Of a DNA stretch of 64,000 bases, positions 50,428 to 60,462 are shown piece after piece. Position 1 is the first letter of the stretch; each line of letters opens with the position of its first letter. The stretch covers positions 186,001 through 250,000 of the forward strand of contig CAMDDB010000001.1 of the NCBI GenBank assembly GCA_945890865.1, in the 5' to 3' direction. Below the pieces are notes generated by a model that was not told the DNA's origin, made no database searches, and saw only the letters and a list, made by a program, of their open reading frames with translations. The DNA comes from Flavobacterium psychrophilum. Its GTDB lineage: Bacteria > Bacteroidota > Bacteroidia > Flavobacteriales > Flavobacteriaceae. A program made the position numbers and the translations under genes.

Positions 50428-51483
50428 TCAAAATTTTTCTATTTGTTTGTTTATTTCTTTTTGAATTAAGTTCCAATCGTAGTAATGAAAGACCATGCCA
50501 TTACTCATGGCTACCATCATACCATTTGGGAACTTTTTACTAATTTGAATTGAAGTTGCATCAGCACCATCGCATTCAATTGTTGCTACAGGAATTTCTG
50601 CAATTTTAATGTGTTTGTTTTTTTTATGAGAATTTTCTTCTCGTGTGTATACAATAAAAGTATTTGCTTGTTGGTTGGAAACTAAAATATAACCAGTAGT
50701 TTTATTTTTTTTATAAATAGCAATTCCCTCATTGTCGGATTTGAAATCATTTTGCCCAAAAAATGCTATTTCATTATTATCCTTTTTTAAAGGGTCTGCA
50801 TAATATTTTCGTATTCCTGATTGTTCGTCTGAATAATAAACAAATCCCAATTCATTATCTACTGCTAATGCTTCAATCTCTTTTTTTCCACTATAATTAC
50901 CAAATTTTCTTATGAGTTTAGCCGAAACGATTCCCATAGTAACTTCCAATTGGTATTGCCATAAATAACTTCCTGAAGTACCGTTTTTTCTTCCAATAAT
51001 TGCAAAAATTTCTCCATCCGATGGTCGTGTGTAAAGTGCTATCCCCATAGGGCTTCTCTCTATTTCGTCCACAAATATTTCAATTCCACCATTATCTATT
51101 GGCTCTAATTTAGGCAAAGAAAACACCCTAATTTTATTTGTTTCTCTTTCTGTTGTTACTGCGATATCAATAGTGGAATTACCTGCTTTTAACTTGTATG
51201 CAACATCAACGTTATTGGGCCTTTTTAAAGGGATCGATTTTTTGATTATTTTGCCATTTAAATCGTATAAAAATAGGCCGCCATTTGAGTCTTTGTCTGT
51301 GCCTATGATAAGACTATTTGAAGCAGTCGTTGGATGAATCCAAATTGCGGGATCATCGGTATCATGCTTTGTTTTTTCAGTAACGACTGTAGGTCTTAGT
51401 GCATTTTTTGGTATTGGAGCAAGTTTGTCTTTACAACCGGCAACAGCAACAATAACTACAAGTACTAATTTAAGTTTATTCAT
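50428..51483 (-). CDS. Beta-propeller phytase (lipoprotein)
   Basis: 351 residues. Lipoprotein signal KLVLVVIVAVAGC. The mature part matches the beta-propeller phytase family: DTDDPAIWIHPTTASNSLIIGTDKDSNGGLFLYDLNG, RPNNVDVAY, GIALYTRPSDGEIFAIIG and FKSDNEGIAIYK. The enzymes are Ca2+-dependent and release phosphate from inositol phosphates; several acidic residues at the propeller centre are visible. It is the last gene of a minus-strand set: receptor, phosphatase, phytase. Its ATG overlaps the phosphatase gene by 8 nt, so the two are translationally coupled. Confidence 0.88.
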   Translation of the reverse strand: MNKLKLVLVVIVAVAGCKDKLAPIPKNALRPTVVTEKTKHDTDDPAIWIHPTTASNSLIIGTDKDSNGGLFLYDLNGKIIKKSIPLKRPNNVDVAYKLKAGNSTIDIAVTTERETNKIRVFSLPKLEPIDNGGIEIFVDEIERSPMGIALYTRPSDGEIFAIIGRKNGTSGSYLWQYQLEVTMGIVSAKLIRKFGNYSGKKEIEALAVDNELGFVYYSDEQSGIRKYYADPLKKDNNEIAFFGQNDFKSDNEGIAIYKKNKTTGYILVSNQQANTFIVYTREENSHKKNKHIKIAEIPVATIECDGADATSIQISKKFPNGMMVAMSNGMVFHYYDWNLIQKEINKQIEKF

Positions 51484-52429
51484 TGATTTTATTTAATTGA
51501 AATGTGAATAAATCAGTACCAAAAGTATTTATTAAACGGACTAGAATTTTATCTTCGCTTACAGAAAAAGCCATAAATCCTGGAACTGAAAGAGCAAAGA
51601 TAGTACCTTCTCTATTTCCGGTTGGTCTTACCTCACTTCCTGCTCCAGATAGAAATTGAGTAGTGAAACAATTTTTTGATTTAATTATTTGTAAATCGTG
51701 TTCATGTCCACATAAATAGGCATCAACTTTATATTCATTAAATAGGCCTGATAAAAGGGTTTCTATGTCTTTTGTGTCTGGACTTTTTAATCTTTTTCCA
51801 CCAGTATACATAGGATGATGTCCTACAACTATTTTCCATAAAATAGAGGTGTCTTTTTTCTTCAAAGTTTCAATTAGCCATTTTTTTTGAGCTATAGTAT
51901 CTTGTTTTTTTACATTACGTCCTTTTTCATCATCATTTTTATAATAACTTTTTATGAATGGATTCGTATCAATAAAAATTAATTGTAGTTTTTTTCCTCC
52001 TTTTAATTCTATTATTTTTTCAAAATATTGCTCAGGCATATGCCATCTTCTACTGACGTTTGAATAATCTATTTGAGCTTGAATATTTCCTGAGTAATCA
52101 TGATTTCCTAATCCTAAATACCAATCACATTGCAAATCAAAATGGGGATAAATATTCTCAAATGATTTTTCAAAATGGGGATCTTGAATGCTTTGAACGC
52201 CATTTGGGTAGAAATTATCTCCAACAGAAACCACAAAGTCTGCATCAATTTCAACAGCAGTTTTAGCCATTTGGTTTGCCACTTCTTTTTGATTGTACTC
52301 TCCAAATCTTCCAAAGTCTCCAAGAACAATAAAGTTTTTACTATTTATTAATTTTTTATGTTCATCTTTTTGAGCACTTGAAATTTGTATGTTTAGTACC
52401 AAGAAAATAAGGAAAACAAATTGTTTCAT
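51476..52429 (-). CDS. Purple-acid-type metallophosphatase
   Basis: 317 residues with signal peptide FVFLIFLVLNIQISSA. Metallophosphoesterase motifs in order: GDFGRFG (Asp38), GDNFYPNG (Asp71, Tyr74), GLGNHDYSG, VVGHHPMYTGG and CGHEHDLQ. The spacing and the Tyr in GDNFY point to the tartrate-resistant purple acid phosphatase branch (Fe-M centre). It would cleave phosphomonoesters in the periplasm. Coupled to the phytase gene; a strong terminator separates it from the receptor gene upstream. Confidence 0.9.
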   Translation of the reverse strand: MKQFVFLIFLVLNIQISSAQKDEHKKLINSKNFIVLGDFGRFGEYNQKEVANQMAKTAVEIDADFVVSVGDNFYPNGVQSIQDPHFEKSFENIYPHFDLQCDWYLGLGNHDYSGNIQAQIDYSNVSRRWHMPEQYFEKIIELKGGKKLQLIFIDTNPFIKSYYKNDDEKGRNVKKQDTIAQKKWLIETLKKKDTSILWKIVVGHHPMYTGGKRLKSPDTKDIETLLSGLFNEYKVDAYLCGHEHDLQIIKSKNCFTTQFLSGAGSEVRPTGNREGTIFALSVPGFMAFSVSEDKILVRLINTFGTDLFTFQLNKINE

Positions 52430-52454
52430 AATCTAAATTATTTTTGTTAAAAAA

Positions 52455-52486
52455 AAATTCGGCAAACGAGAAAGCTTGCCGAATTT
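52455..52486 (-). terminator. Terminator between the TonB receptor and the phosphatase-phytase genes
   Basis: AAATTCGGCAA / TTGCCGAATTT, perfect 11-bp stem with a 10-nt loop. On the minus strand it is followed by nine T, so it should end or reduce transcription coming from the receptor gene. Confidence 0.85.
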
Positions 52487-52505
52487 AATAAAAATTAATT
52501 GTAAT

Positions 52506-55337
52506 TTAAAAATCAAATTTTAATCCTAGATTAAATCTTGCTTGATAATATTCCATTTGCATAGTTCTACTGGAAGCTCCTTGATAATATCGTAACGGTT
52601 GGTTTGTTAAGTTATTAATTTCAGCAAAAACACGCATTTGTTTTGTAAATTTATAGGATGCGTTCGAATCAATAAAAGTTTGTTTGTCGTAATATCTATC
52701 TTCAAATGCATCTGCACCTAATTCATCCAAATAATCAGCGGTGTAATTCATAGAAACACGCGCAGAGAATTTCTTGTTTTCCCAAGACAATGAGCTGTTA
52801 AACATATGAGGCGCTGTGCCAGGTAGTGCTACATTTTTTCTTTCATCTCCATCAGCATTAGTAATTCCATTTGCTTCTGAGTTTGTATACGTGTAATTCA
52901 AGTATACACCTAATCCTTTGAAAAATTTACCTGGAATAAAATCTAATTGTCTCTGAATAGCAACTTCAAAACCATACACACTAACGGTTTCTCCATTGCG
53001 TTGTTGTGTTAACGACCAATTTCCTGGATTAACTGCTGGGATTGGGTTCTCTAAGTTAGGGAAGTCTTGAGCAAATTTAGAATTGGTATATTGATTATCT
53101 TTATATGTGTATATAAAATCATTAAGCTTTTTATAGAATAAACCGGCTGATATCAAACCAATTGAATTGAAATATTTCTCAAACATTTGATCAAAATTGT
53201 ATGCATAGGTGGCTTTTAATTTTGGATTACCCGCATCAATTGCAGAATCATCATCTGGAATTACACTTAAATAGGGTGATAATGCATAGTAGTTTGGTCT
53301 TGCTAGTGATGTTGTAAATGAAGTTCTTAATACCCAATCATTTTCACTATACTTAAGCGCTAAACTGGGTAATACATTGGAATAAGAGTTAGAATTGTTA
53401 ATTTTTCCTACTAAGTCTTCTTCGTCTTCAATATAATTAGCAGTATAATCAAGATCAGTGTTTTCTATTCTTAAACCAGCAATCATAGAAAGTTTATCAT
53501 TAAAATCTTGATCAAATCGAATATATCCTGCATAAATGTTTTCTTTAGCATCATAATTAACGCCTAAATATTCTGATGGTATATTTTCTTTATTAAAAAG
53601 AGCTGCGTTATTTAGATCTAAATTTCCTAAAAATGAATTACTTGCAAATGTACCAGGAATATATTGTGAACCTGCTTGCCAATTTTCTCCACCATAATAT
53701 GAGTTTTGAATGGTATTTAGATTTTCAAAAGCTGTAATGGGGTCAAATTCAAAAAATATATTATCTCTAAATTTATCTTTAATACGTACTCTAGCTCCAA
53801 AACGAAATCTTCCTTTTTGGTCTTCAATTATTGATAAAGGCACTCTAAAATTAATTTTAGCTCCTAATTCCGTTTCCTCTGTATAATCGTTATTTTCAGA
53901 CAAGGTTCTAAATTCAAAATCTTCGGTTGCATTATCTCCTACACCAGTTATTAATGGAAATCTTGGGTTAGTTAAATTCATTTCAAAATCTAGTCCTTCA
54001 TTTTGAAACTCTATATAACGCTCATTAGGTCTGTCTTCACTGGCTATAGCATAATTTACAGACCAATCCATATCAAGTTTAGAACCAATCAAATGTTCAC
54101 CACCAATAGAATAATTTTGCACTTTTTGTCTTTCTAATCGCGCATTATTATTTCTGTTATTATCTATTCCACCTTTGGTTTGTCTTCTTACATCTCCTTC
54201 AAATCCAATGATATTATCATTGGCATCATAAATGGGGTCAATTCCTCTGTATCGAGCACGATAACGATTTTCTTTATCATCTCTCAAATTAAACATTGCA
54301 TTTAAGTAAATACTATTGTTGCTGTTGAATTTGTAATCTGTTGCAAAAGAAAATGAATTTCGGATTCTTTGAATATCATATTTTCTCACATCATATTCTT
54401 CCATATACACATTGTCAAAGTCATCTTTTACCCAAACGCCTTCTACATTATCTGAACCATAAATATTGTTAAAATGCGAAGCACTAAATACAAATCCTAG
54501 TTTATTGTCAAAATAGCGATTTCCATAAATAAAACCTGCAGTGTAATTTCCTTTATCCCGTATCGGACCATATCCTCCGGCAAGGGTTGCAGATATCCTT
54601 TCGCTATTAGGAGTTGCTCTAGTGATAAGATTAACGGATCCCCCAATTGCATCTGCATCCATATCTGAGGTTAACGTTTTGTTCACTTCGATTGTAGAAA
54701 TCATATCAGCTGGAATTAAATCCATTTGAACATTTCTATTGTCTCCCTCAGCCGATGGAATTCTGTCTCCATTAATCGTAACAGAATTTAAATTTGGAGC
54801 TAAACCTCTAATAATAATATTTCTAGCTTCACCTTGGTCATTTTGCATCGTAATACCCTGAACTCTTTTTAAGGCATCTCCAATATTTGCATCAGGGAAA
54901 CGACCTGTTTGGTCAGATGAAATGACATTGGTAATATTTTGATTACTTTTTTGTTTGTTGATAGCTTTTGCTTGCCCGCGTAAACGGTCTCCAATGATTA
55001 CAAGTTCTTCAAGTTCGTTAGAAGCAGTAATTAAAACAAAAGATATATTTGTGTTTTTACCAGATTCAACTTGCACTTCTTTTGTTTGTTTTTCATATCC
55101 AATATATGAAACTTCAAGTTGATAATTACCTGCTGGGATATTTAAAAATTCAAATTCTCCATTTTGATTCGTGAATGTGTATTTATTAACACCTTCTAGT
55201 TTAATTTTGGCACCTGGTAACGAAAACTTGGTTTCCGCTTCCGTAATTTTTCCAGTTATCACTCCTCCTTTTTGAGCAAAAGCAAAGAGATTAACAAATA
55301 ATACAAGAAATAGTACTAATTTTTTCATTTTTTTCAA
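52506..55337 (-). CDS. TonB-dependent outer-membrane receptor, probably for phosphate esters
   Basis: 943 residues. Signal peptide KLVLFLVLFVNLFAFA then Q; carboxypeptidase-like domain at about 22-110 (GVITGKITEAETKFSLPGAKI, EFEFLNIPAGNYQLEVSYIGYE-type); plug at about 120-240 (NITNVISSDQTGRFPDANIGDALKRVQGI, NIIIRGLAPNLNSVTINGDRIP); 22-strand barrel to the end LGLKFDF. It imports a bulky ligand with TonB energy. The gene lies upstream of phosphatase and phytase on the same strand, so inositol phosphates or other organic phosphates are the inferred substrate. No SusD partner is present. Confidence 0.9.
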   Translation of the reverse strand: MKKMKKLVLFLVLFVNLFAFAQKGGVITGKITEAETKFSLPGAKIKLEGVNKYTFTNQNGEFEFLNIPAGNYQLEVSYIGYEKQTKEVQVESGKNTNISFVLITASNELEELVIIGDRLRGQAKAINKQKSNQNITNVISSDQTGRFPDANIGDALKRVQGITMQNDQGEARNIIIRGLAPNLNSVTINGDRIPSAEGDNRNVQMDLIPADMISTIEVNKTLTSDMDADAIGGSVNLITRATPNSERISATLAGGYGPIRDKGNYTAGFIYGNRYFDNKLGFVFSASHFNNIYGSDNVEGVWVKDDFDNVYMEEYDVRKYDIQRIRNSFSFATDYKFNSNNSIYLNAMFNLRDDKENRYRARYRGIDPIYDANDNIIGFEGDVRRQTKGGIDNNRNNNARLERQKVQNYSIGGEHLIGSKLDMDWSVNYAIASEDRPNERYIEFQNEGLDFEMNLTNPRFPLITGVGDNATEDFEFRTLSENNDYTEETELGAKINFRVPLSIIEDQKGRFRFGARVRIKDKFRDNIFFEFDPITAFENLNTIQNSYYGGENWQAGSQYIPGTFASNSFLGNLDLNNAALFNKENIPSEYLGVNYDAKENIYAGYIRFDQDFNDKLSMIAGLRIENTDLDYTANYIEDEEDLVGKINNSNSYSNVLPSLALKYSENDWVLRTSFTTSLARPNYYALSPYLSVIPDDDSAIDAGNPKLKATYAYNFDQMFEKYFNSIGLISAGLFYKKLNDFIYTYKDNQYTNSKFAQDFPNLENPIPAVNPGNWSLTQQRNGETVSVYGFEVAIQRQLDFIPGKFFKGLGVYLNYTYTNSEANGITNADGDERKNVALPGTAPHMFNSSLSWENKKFSARVSMNYTADYLDELGADAFEDRYYDKQTFIDSNASYKFTKQMRVFAEINNLTNQPLRYYQGASSRTMQMEYYQARFNLGLKFDF

Positions 55338-55401
55338 GTTATTGATTACCGTACAATATTAATTGATAAAAATAAATGGGCCGTTTTTATACTATCAATA
55401 A

Positions 55402-55419
55402 AGTGTTATTGAAGTGTTA
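55402..55419 (-). promoter_or_regulatory. Candidate Pho-box-like direct repeat upstream of the receptor gene
   Basis: Read on the minus strand, TAACACT-tcaa-TAACACT: two 7-bp repeats with 11-bp period, 65-82 nt upstream of the receptor ATG. The geometry matches PhoB boxes of other phyla (7-bp repeats, 11-bp period); the sequence differs from the E. coli CTGTCAT. Confidence 0.35.
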
Positions 55420-55452
55420 CTTTATTTGCGCTACGTTAACAGTATATTAAAA

Positions 55453-55482
55453 AAAAACTCCGGTAAGAAGCCGGAGTTTTAT
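55453..55482 (-). terminator. Terminator of rpoD
   Basis: AAAACTCCGG-cttctta-CCGGAGTTTT on the minus strand with T tract, just past the rpoD stop. Confidence 0.85.
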
Positions 55483-55487
55483 TAGGG

Positions 55488-56351
55488 TTACCCTAAATAT
55501 GTTTTTAAAATTTTACTTCTTGAAGTATGTTTTAACCTGCGAATTGCTTTTTCCTTAATTTGACGCACACGCTCGCGAGTCAAGTCAAAGGTTTCTCCAA
55601 TTTCTTCTAATGTCATCGGATGTTGGTCGCCTAAACCAAAGTACAAGCGAACTACATCTGCTTCTCTTGGAGTCAAGGTTTCTAATGCTCTCTCAATTTC
55701 GGTTTGAAGGGATTCATGAATTAATTCGCGGTCTGGATTTGGAGATTCACCCGAACGCAAAACGTCATATAAATTAGAATCTTCACCTTCTACTAATGGA
55801 GCATCCATTGATAAATGGCGTCCCGAATTTTTCATCGACTCTTTAACGTCATTTACGGTCATGTCTAATTCTTTAGCAATCTCTTCTGCAGAAGGAGCAC
55901 GTTCTTGCGATTGTTCTAGCAAGGCATACATTTTATTGATTTTATTGATCGAACCAATTTTATTCAAAGGTAAACGTACGATACGAGATTGTTCTGCTAA
56001 GGCTTGAAGAATCGATTGGCGAATCCACCAAACGGCATATGAAATGAATTTAAATCCACGTGTTTCGTCAAAACGTTGAGCAGCTTTAATTAAGCCTAAA
56101 TTTCCTTCGTTAATTAAATCGGGAAGGGTAAGACCTTGATTTTGATATTGTTTTGCTACAGAAACCACAAAACGCAAATTGGCTTTGGTTAATTTCTCTA
56201 ACGCTTTTTGATCACCGGCTTTAATTTTTTGAGCTAATTCTACTTCCTCGTCTGCAGTAATTAAGTCTACTTTTCCAATTTCTTGAAGATATTTGTCTAA
56301 AGAAGCAGTTTCTCGATTGGTTACCTGCTTGGTGATTTTAAGCTGTCTCAT
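55488..56351 (-). CDS. rpoD: Primary sigma factor, RpoD/SigA family (short bacteroidetal form)
   Basis: 287 residues. It lacks region 1.1 and the non-conserved insertion, as does the primary sigma of Bacteroides and Flavobacterium. Region 1.2 starts at about residue 20 ([28 protein letters not shown]); region 2 includes [36 protein letters not shown]; region 4 contains [28 protein letters not shown], the -33 binding HTH. It should recognise the TTG / TAnnTTTG promoters seen throughout this window. Possible upstream -7 box TAACTTTT has one mismatch. Confidence 0.95.
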   Translation of the reverse strand: MRQLKITKQVTNRETASLDKYLQEIGKVDLITADEEVELAQKIKAGDQKALEKLTKANLRFVVSVAKQYQNQGLTLPDLINEGNLGLIKAAQRFDETRGFKFISYAVWWIRQSILQALAEQSRIVRLPLNKIGSINKINKMYALLEQSQERAPSAEEIAKELDMTVNDVKESMKNSGRHLSMDAPLVEGEDSNLYDVLRSGESPNPDRELIHESLQTEIERALETLTPREADVVRLYFGLGDQHPMTLEEIGETFDLTRERVRQIKEKAIRRLKHTSRSKILKTYLG

Positions 56352-56430
56352 CTATATATTTCCTTACATTAATAATTTCTGTAGGTTATACGCAGGAACT
56401 TTAAAAAAGTTACAAAATCAGTTAAAAATA

Positions 56431-56460
56431 AAAAAACCCACAAATGATTGTGGGTTTTTT
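56431..56460. terminator. Terminator between pnp and rpoD
   Basis: AAAAAACCCACA-aatgat-TGTGGGTTTTTT hairpin with T tracts in both directions; ends the minus-strand pnp transcript. Confidence 0.8.
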
Positions 56461-56478
56461 GGTATAAAATATAAGAAA

Positions 56479-58638
56479 TTATCCTTGAGGGGTATCTTTC
56501 TTTTCAATAGGTCTTTCTTCTCTAGGAGGTCTAGGTATAAGTGCTTTTCTAGATACTTTTTCTTTTCTAGTTTTAGGATCGATTCCTAAGTATTTCACTT
56601 GAAATACATCTCCCATATTGACAACGTCAGTTACATTTTCTGTACGTTCCCAAGCTAGTTCAGATACGTGTAATAAAACTTCATTTCCTGGGGCATCTGT
56701 ATATTCTACAACAGCACCAAAATCTAACATTTTAATTACTTTAACCTCATACGCTTCTCCCATAGCAGGTTTGAATATGATGGAATCAATTTTAGCTAAT
56801 ACTGCTGCAATTCCATCAGGATTAGTTCCAAGAATTTCCACTACGCCTTGTTCGTCCACTTCGTTAATTACGATGGTACAACCCGTAGCTTTTTGTAATT
56901 CTTGAATTACTTTTCCACCCGGTCCAATCAAAGCACCAATGAAGGCGCCTGGAATAGTACGCATGATGATTTTTGGAGCATGAACTTTAACATCTGCATT
57001 TGGTTTATCAAGTGTTTCCATCAATTTACCTAAGATATGCAAACGGCCATCACGAGCTTGAGCCAAAGCTTGCTCCATGATTTCATATTTTAATCCGTCA
57101 ATTTTAATGTCCATTTGACAAGCGGTAATTCCTTCTGAAGTTCCAGTTACTTTGAAATCCATATCTCCTAAATGATCTTCATCACCTAAGATATCTGATA
57201 AAACAGCAAAACGCTCACCGTCAGTAATCAATCCCATTGCAATTCCAGAAACCGGACGAATCATTTGAATACCCGCATCCATTAAAGATAATGTACCCGC
57301 ACAAACCGTAGCCATTGAAGACGAACCATTTGATTCTAATACTTCAGACACCACTCGAATCGTGTAAGGACAATCTGCTGGAATCATGTTTTTCAAAGCT
57401 CTTTGCGCTAAATTTCCGTGGCCTACTTCTCTTCTTGAAGTTCCTCTTAATGGACGCGCTTCTCCTGTAGAAAATGGTGGGAAATTATAATGTAAATAGA
57501 ATTTTTCTTCACCTTGTTCCGATGGCGAATCAATTTGATTGGCTTCTCTAGAAGTTCCTAAAGTAGCAGTAGCCAAAGCTTGCGTTTCTCCACGAGTAAA
57601 CAATGCCGATCCATGAACCGATGGTAAATAATTTACCTCACTCCAAATAGGACGAATTTCATTAGTTTTTCTACCGTCTAAACGTGTACCTAAATCTAAA
57701 GTTACATTACGAACCGCTTCTTTATTGGTTTTGTAGAAGTATTTAGAAACTAAATCTCCGTTTTCTGCTAATTCTTCTTCCGTAAATAATGCTTTAACTT
57801 CTTCTTTTACAGCGTCAAATGCAGCTGAACGTTCGTGTTTAGCCGAACCTTTGCTAGCAATAGCGTAAATTTTATCATAAGCCGCCGCTTTCACTTTAGC
57901 GTAAATAGCGTCGTCCGTTTTTTCAGTTTCGTACGTACGAACTTCTTTTTTTCCAAAAGCTTGCGCCAATCTTTCTTGTGCAGCAATTTGTACTTTAATA
58001 TGTTCGTGAGCAAATTTAATGGCTTCTACCATTTCAGCTTCTGAAATTTCTTTCATTTCTCCCTCTACCATTGCGATAGAATCGGTAGAAGCACCAATCA
58101 TCATGTCAATATCAGACAATTCTAATTGTGCGCGAGATGGGTTGATGATGAATTTACCATCAATTCTTCCCACTCTAGCTTCTGAAATCAACGTTTCAAA
58201 AGGAATGTCTGACAAAGCTAGTGCCGCTGATGCCGCTAATCCAGCTAATGCATCGGGCATAACGTCTTCGTCATGAGACATTAATTGAATCATAACTTGC
58301 ACTTCCGCATGGTAATCTGATGGGAAAAGTGGACGCAATACACGGTCAACTAAACGCATCGTCAACACTTCGTTATCACTTGGACGCGCTTCTCTTTTGA
58401 AGAAACCACCAGGAAAACGACCTGCTGCTGCAAATTTTTCACGGTAATCTACCGTCAAAGGTAAAAAGTCAATCCCGGGACTGGCTTTTCTTGAAGAAAC
58501 AACTGTACCTAATATGACAGTATTTCCAATTCTTACTACTACAGATCCGTCTGCTTGTTTGGCTAAACGACCTGTCTCGATTGTGATGCTTCTGCCATCA
58601 CCTAAATCGATTTTTTCTACAAATAATTGTGGAATCAT
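56479..58638 (-). CDS. pnp: Polynucleotide phosphorylase
   Basis: 719 residues from the ATG at 58638; an in-frame TTG five codons earlier is unlikely. 3'-to-5' exoribonuclease and RNA-tailing enzyme in the cytoplasm. Two RNase PH domains (about 1-220 and 320-545; [16 protein letters not shown] and [29 protein letters not shown] segments, [18 protein letters not shown]) flank a helical domain; a KH domain (about 555-615, [16 protein letters not shown]) and an S1 domain (about 625-695, [28 protein letters not shown]) follow. The rpsO-pnp order on the strand is the same as in E. coli. Confidence 0.96.
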   Translation of the reverse strand: MIPQLFVEKIDLGDGRSITIETGRLAKQADGSVVVRIGNTVILGTVVSSRKASPGIDFLPLTVDYREKFAAAGRFPGGFFKREARPSDNEVLTMRLVDRVLRPLFPSDYHAEVQVMIQLMSHDEDVMPDALAGLAASAALALSDIPFETLISEARVGRIDGKFIINPSRAQLELSDIDMMIGASTDSIAMVEGEMKEISEAEMVEAIKFAHEHIKVQIAAQERLAQAFGKKEVRTYETEKTDDAIYAKVKAAAYDKIYAIASKGSAKHERSAAFDAVKEEVKALFTEEELAENGDLVSKYFYKTNKEAVRNVTLDLGTRLDGRKTNEIRPIWSEVNYLPSVHGSALFTRGETQALATATLGTSREANQIDSPSEQGEEKFYLHYNFPPFSTGEARPLRGTSRREVGHGNLAQRALKNMIPADCPYTIRVVSEVLESNGSSSMATVCAGTLSLMDAGIQMIRPVSGIAMGLITDGERFAVLSDILGDEDHLGDMDFKVTGTSEGITACQMDIKIDGLKYEIMEQALAQARDGRLHILGKLMETLDKPNADVKVHAPKIIMRTIPGAFIGALIGPGGKVIQELQKATGCTIVINEVDEQGVVEILGTNPDGIAAVLAKIDSIIFKPAMGEAYEVKVIKMLDFGAVVEYTDAPGNEVLLHVSELAWERTENVTDVVNMGDVFQVKYLGIDPKTRKEKVSRKALIPRPPREERPIEKKDTPQG

Positions 58639-58742
58639 AAATTTAATTCTCAAAGGTTATACAAAGGATTAGTTGTGTTGTTGTGTGTAGTTGTTTGTAA
58701 CCCAATGAAAAACCAAACTTTTTCTGTTAATATATGCAAAAC

Positions 58743-58765
58743 AAAAAGGGGCACAAAGCCCCTTT
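58743..58765 (-). terminator. Terminator of rpsO
   Basis: AAAGGGGC-tttgt-GCCCCTTT on the minus strand followed by TTGTTTTG; 6 nt after the rpsO stop. It separates rpsO from pnp. Confidence 0.8.
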
Positions 58766-58771
58766 AGTTGA

Positions 58772-59041
58772 TTATTTTCTAATATTCAATTCTTTAATAA
58801 TCTCACGATATCTGTTGATATCTTTTTTCTTTAAATAGTCAAGAAGACTTCTTCTTTTACCTACTAAAAGTACTAGCGAACGTTCTGTATTAAAATCATG
58901 ACGATTTTTTTTCAGATGCTCCGTTAAGTGAGAAATTCTAAAAGTAAATAATGCGATTTGCCCTTCAGCAGATCCAGTGTTTTCAGCTTTTCCTCCGTGT
59001 TTAGAGAAGATTTCAGCTTTAGTTTCTTTTGTCAAGTACAT
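58772..59041 (-). CDS. rpsO: 30S ribosomal protein S15
   Basis: 89 residues from the ATG at 59041 (MYLTKETKAEIFSKHGG), the normal S15 length; 16 further in-frame codons upstream belong to the leader. Binds 16S rRNA helices h20-h22. Conserved HLTEHLKKNRHDFNTERSLVLLVGKRRSLLDYLKK is present in parts. The leader (about 50 nt from the -7 box at 59098) contains a small hairpin GAATTG-N8-CAATTC at 59073-59092. pnp follows downstream on the same strand. Confidence 0.97.
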   Translation of the reverse strand: MYLTKETKAEIFSKHGGKAENTGSAEGQIALFTFRISHLTEHLKKNRHDFNTERSLVLLVGKRRSLLDYLKKKDINRYREIIKELNIRK

Positions 59042-59097
59042 GCCAATATTATATTTAATGATTTTTATGTATGAATTGTATGGTGGCAATTCGGCTG

Positions 59098-59105
59098 CAA
59101 ATATA
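59098..59105 (-). promoter_or_regulatory. -7 promoter element of rpsO
   Basis: Minus strand TATATTTG, exact match; predicted start near 59092, at the base of the leader hairpin. Confidence 0.55.
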
Positions 59106-59162
59106 AAGATATTTTAGAATTTTGAATTATAAATTCAGAATTATTTTAAAAAAAGTTTAAAA

Positions 59163-60395
59163 TCAAACTATTTTTTCAATCGATTTAAAAGCTCTTTTAA
59201 GTAAAAAAGGAGTTGATAATGTGGTAATTAAACCCATAATGACAAGCATGGAAAATATTTCAGTATTGATAATTCCTGCTTTGTAAGCAATATTTGCAAT
59301 GACTAATTCCATAATTCCTCTTGCATTTAATCCAATACCAAGTGCCAGCGAAACTTTATGATTTAATCGAGCAAATCGGCCCCCAATGTATCCTCCAATT
59401 ATTTTAGATAAAAATGAAACCGCAATAATGGCAATCAATAAAGGATAGTTTTGTATTGAAGAAAATTGAAATTCAAGTCCGATACCTGCAAAAAAGATAG
59501 GAGCTAAAAATCCCATCGCCATGCTGTTGGTTGTATTATGAAATGTTTCTAAGTGTTTTTTTCCCACCAATTCTTTTGAAATTAACATTGACGCAAAGAA
59601 AGCCCCAATAATAAAATGCAATCCAATACTTTCTGTTATGGTTGCAAATATTAAGATAAATACAAAAAAGACAGCAAATAAAGACTCTTTACCTTTTAAA
59701 TACGTTAGAATTGTATTGAGTTGGTTTTCAATAAAATTTTCTTTTTGAGCTAATCTTTGAATTAGTTTATAGGTTAACGCAATGATAAATAAGAAGGCAA
59801 CAAGTTTAAGAACGGTAAAAACCGTGGCTTGAGAAATGTTAGCAAAGGTAGGTTCGACATCTTTTAGATCTAATAATATACCTAATACAGTTAGGGCAAT
59901 TACATCATCAAAAATAGCCACAGAGATTATTTTTTGGCCTATCGGAGAATTTAATTTACCCAAATCCATTAAAATACGGATGCTAACAGGCAAAGCGGTA
60001 ATGGCCACGCAAAGCCCTATAAAAATAGTTGACATTACATCCTGTCCAAAATAATTACCCACTAGATAACCCGAGAAGAGCGGAATGAAAAACGCCGAGA
60101 TGGATATCACAATATTTCTGCCTTTCATCGATTTTACAATTTCATCCAAATGAATTTCAAGTCCGGCAATAATGACCAATAAGAAAACCCCTAATTCTGA
60201 AATTACTTTTAAATCTTCTGTGCGATGGATAAAATTTAATACTGTAGGTCCGAGCAATACACCCGCTAAAATTTCACCAATCATAGCAGGTTGTTTAAAA
60301 CGCTCCATGATTTCACCAAAAAGTCTGGCTAAAACTAATAATATTAAAAGATTAGCAAAAAAAGGAAGTTCTAAACTAGGAACATTGAATGGCAT
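59163..60395 (-). CDS. Cation:proton antiporter, CPA2 family
   Basis: 410 residues with about 12 hydrophobic helices and no C-terminal TrkA domain. Conserved patterns of the Na+/H+ or K+/H+ exchanger fold: ARLFGEIMERFKQPAMIGEILAGVLLGP, GLEIHLDEI, SVAIFDDVIALTVLGIL (the paired acidic residues in helix 5) and GLNARGIMELVIANIA. Exchanges Na+ or K+ for protons across the inner membrane; the ion is not predictable by eye. Apparently monocistronic with its own -7 box. Confidence 0.9.
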   Translation of the reverse strand: MPFNVPSLELPFFANLLILLVLARLFGEIMERFKQPAMIGEILAGVLLGPTVLNFIHRTEDLKVISELGVFLLVIIAGLEIHLDEIVKSMKGRNIVISISAFFIPLFSGYLVGNYFGQDVMSTIFIGLCVAITALPVSIRILMDLGKLNSPIGQKIISVAIFDDVIALTVLGILLDLKDVEPTFANISQATVFTVLKLVAFLFIIALTYKLIQRLAQKENFIENQLNTILTYLKGKESLFAVFFVFILIFATITESIGLHFIIGAFFASMLISKELVGKKHLETFHNTTNSMAMGFLAPIFFAGIGLEFQFSSIQNYPLLIAIIAVSFLSKIIGGYIGGRFARLNHKVSLALGIGLNARGIMELVIANIAYKAGIINTEIFSMLVIMGLITTLSTPFLLKRAFKSIEKIV

Positions 60396-60426
60396 AATTA
60401 ACTTGTATTAAGTTGTAAATTGTAGA

Positions 60427-60434
60427 CAAATATA
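60427..60434 (-). promoter_or_regulatory. -7 promoter element of the antiporter gene
   Basis: Minus strand TATATTTG, exact match, 31 nt before the ATG. Confidence 0.5.
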
Positions 60435-60462
60435 TTAAAAAGGCTTTGATGTTGTTATGCCT

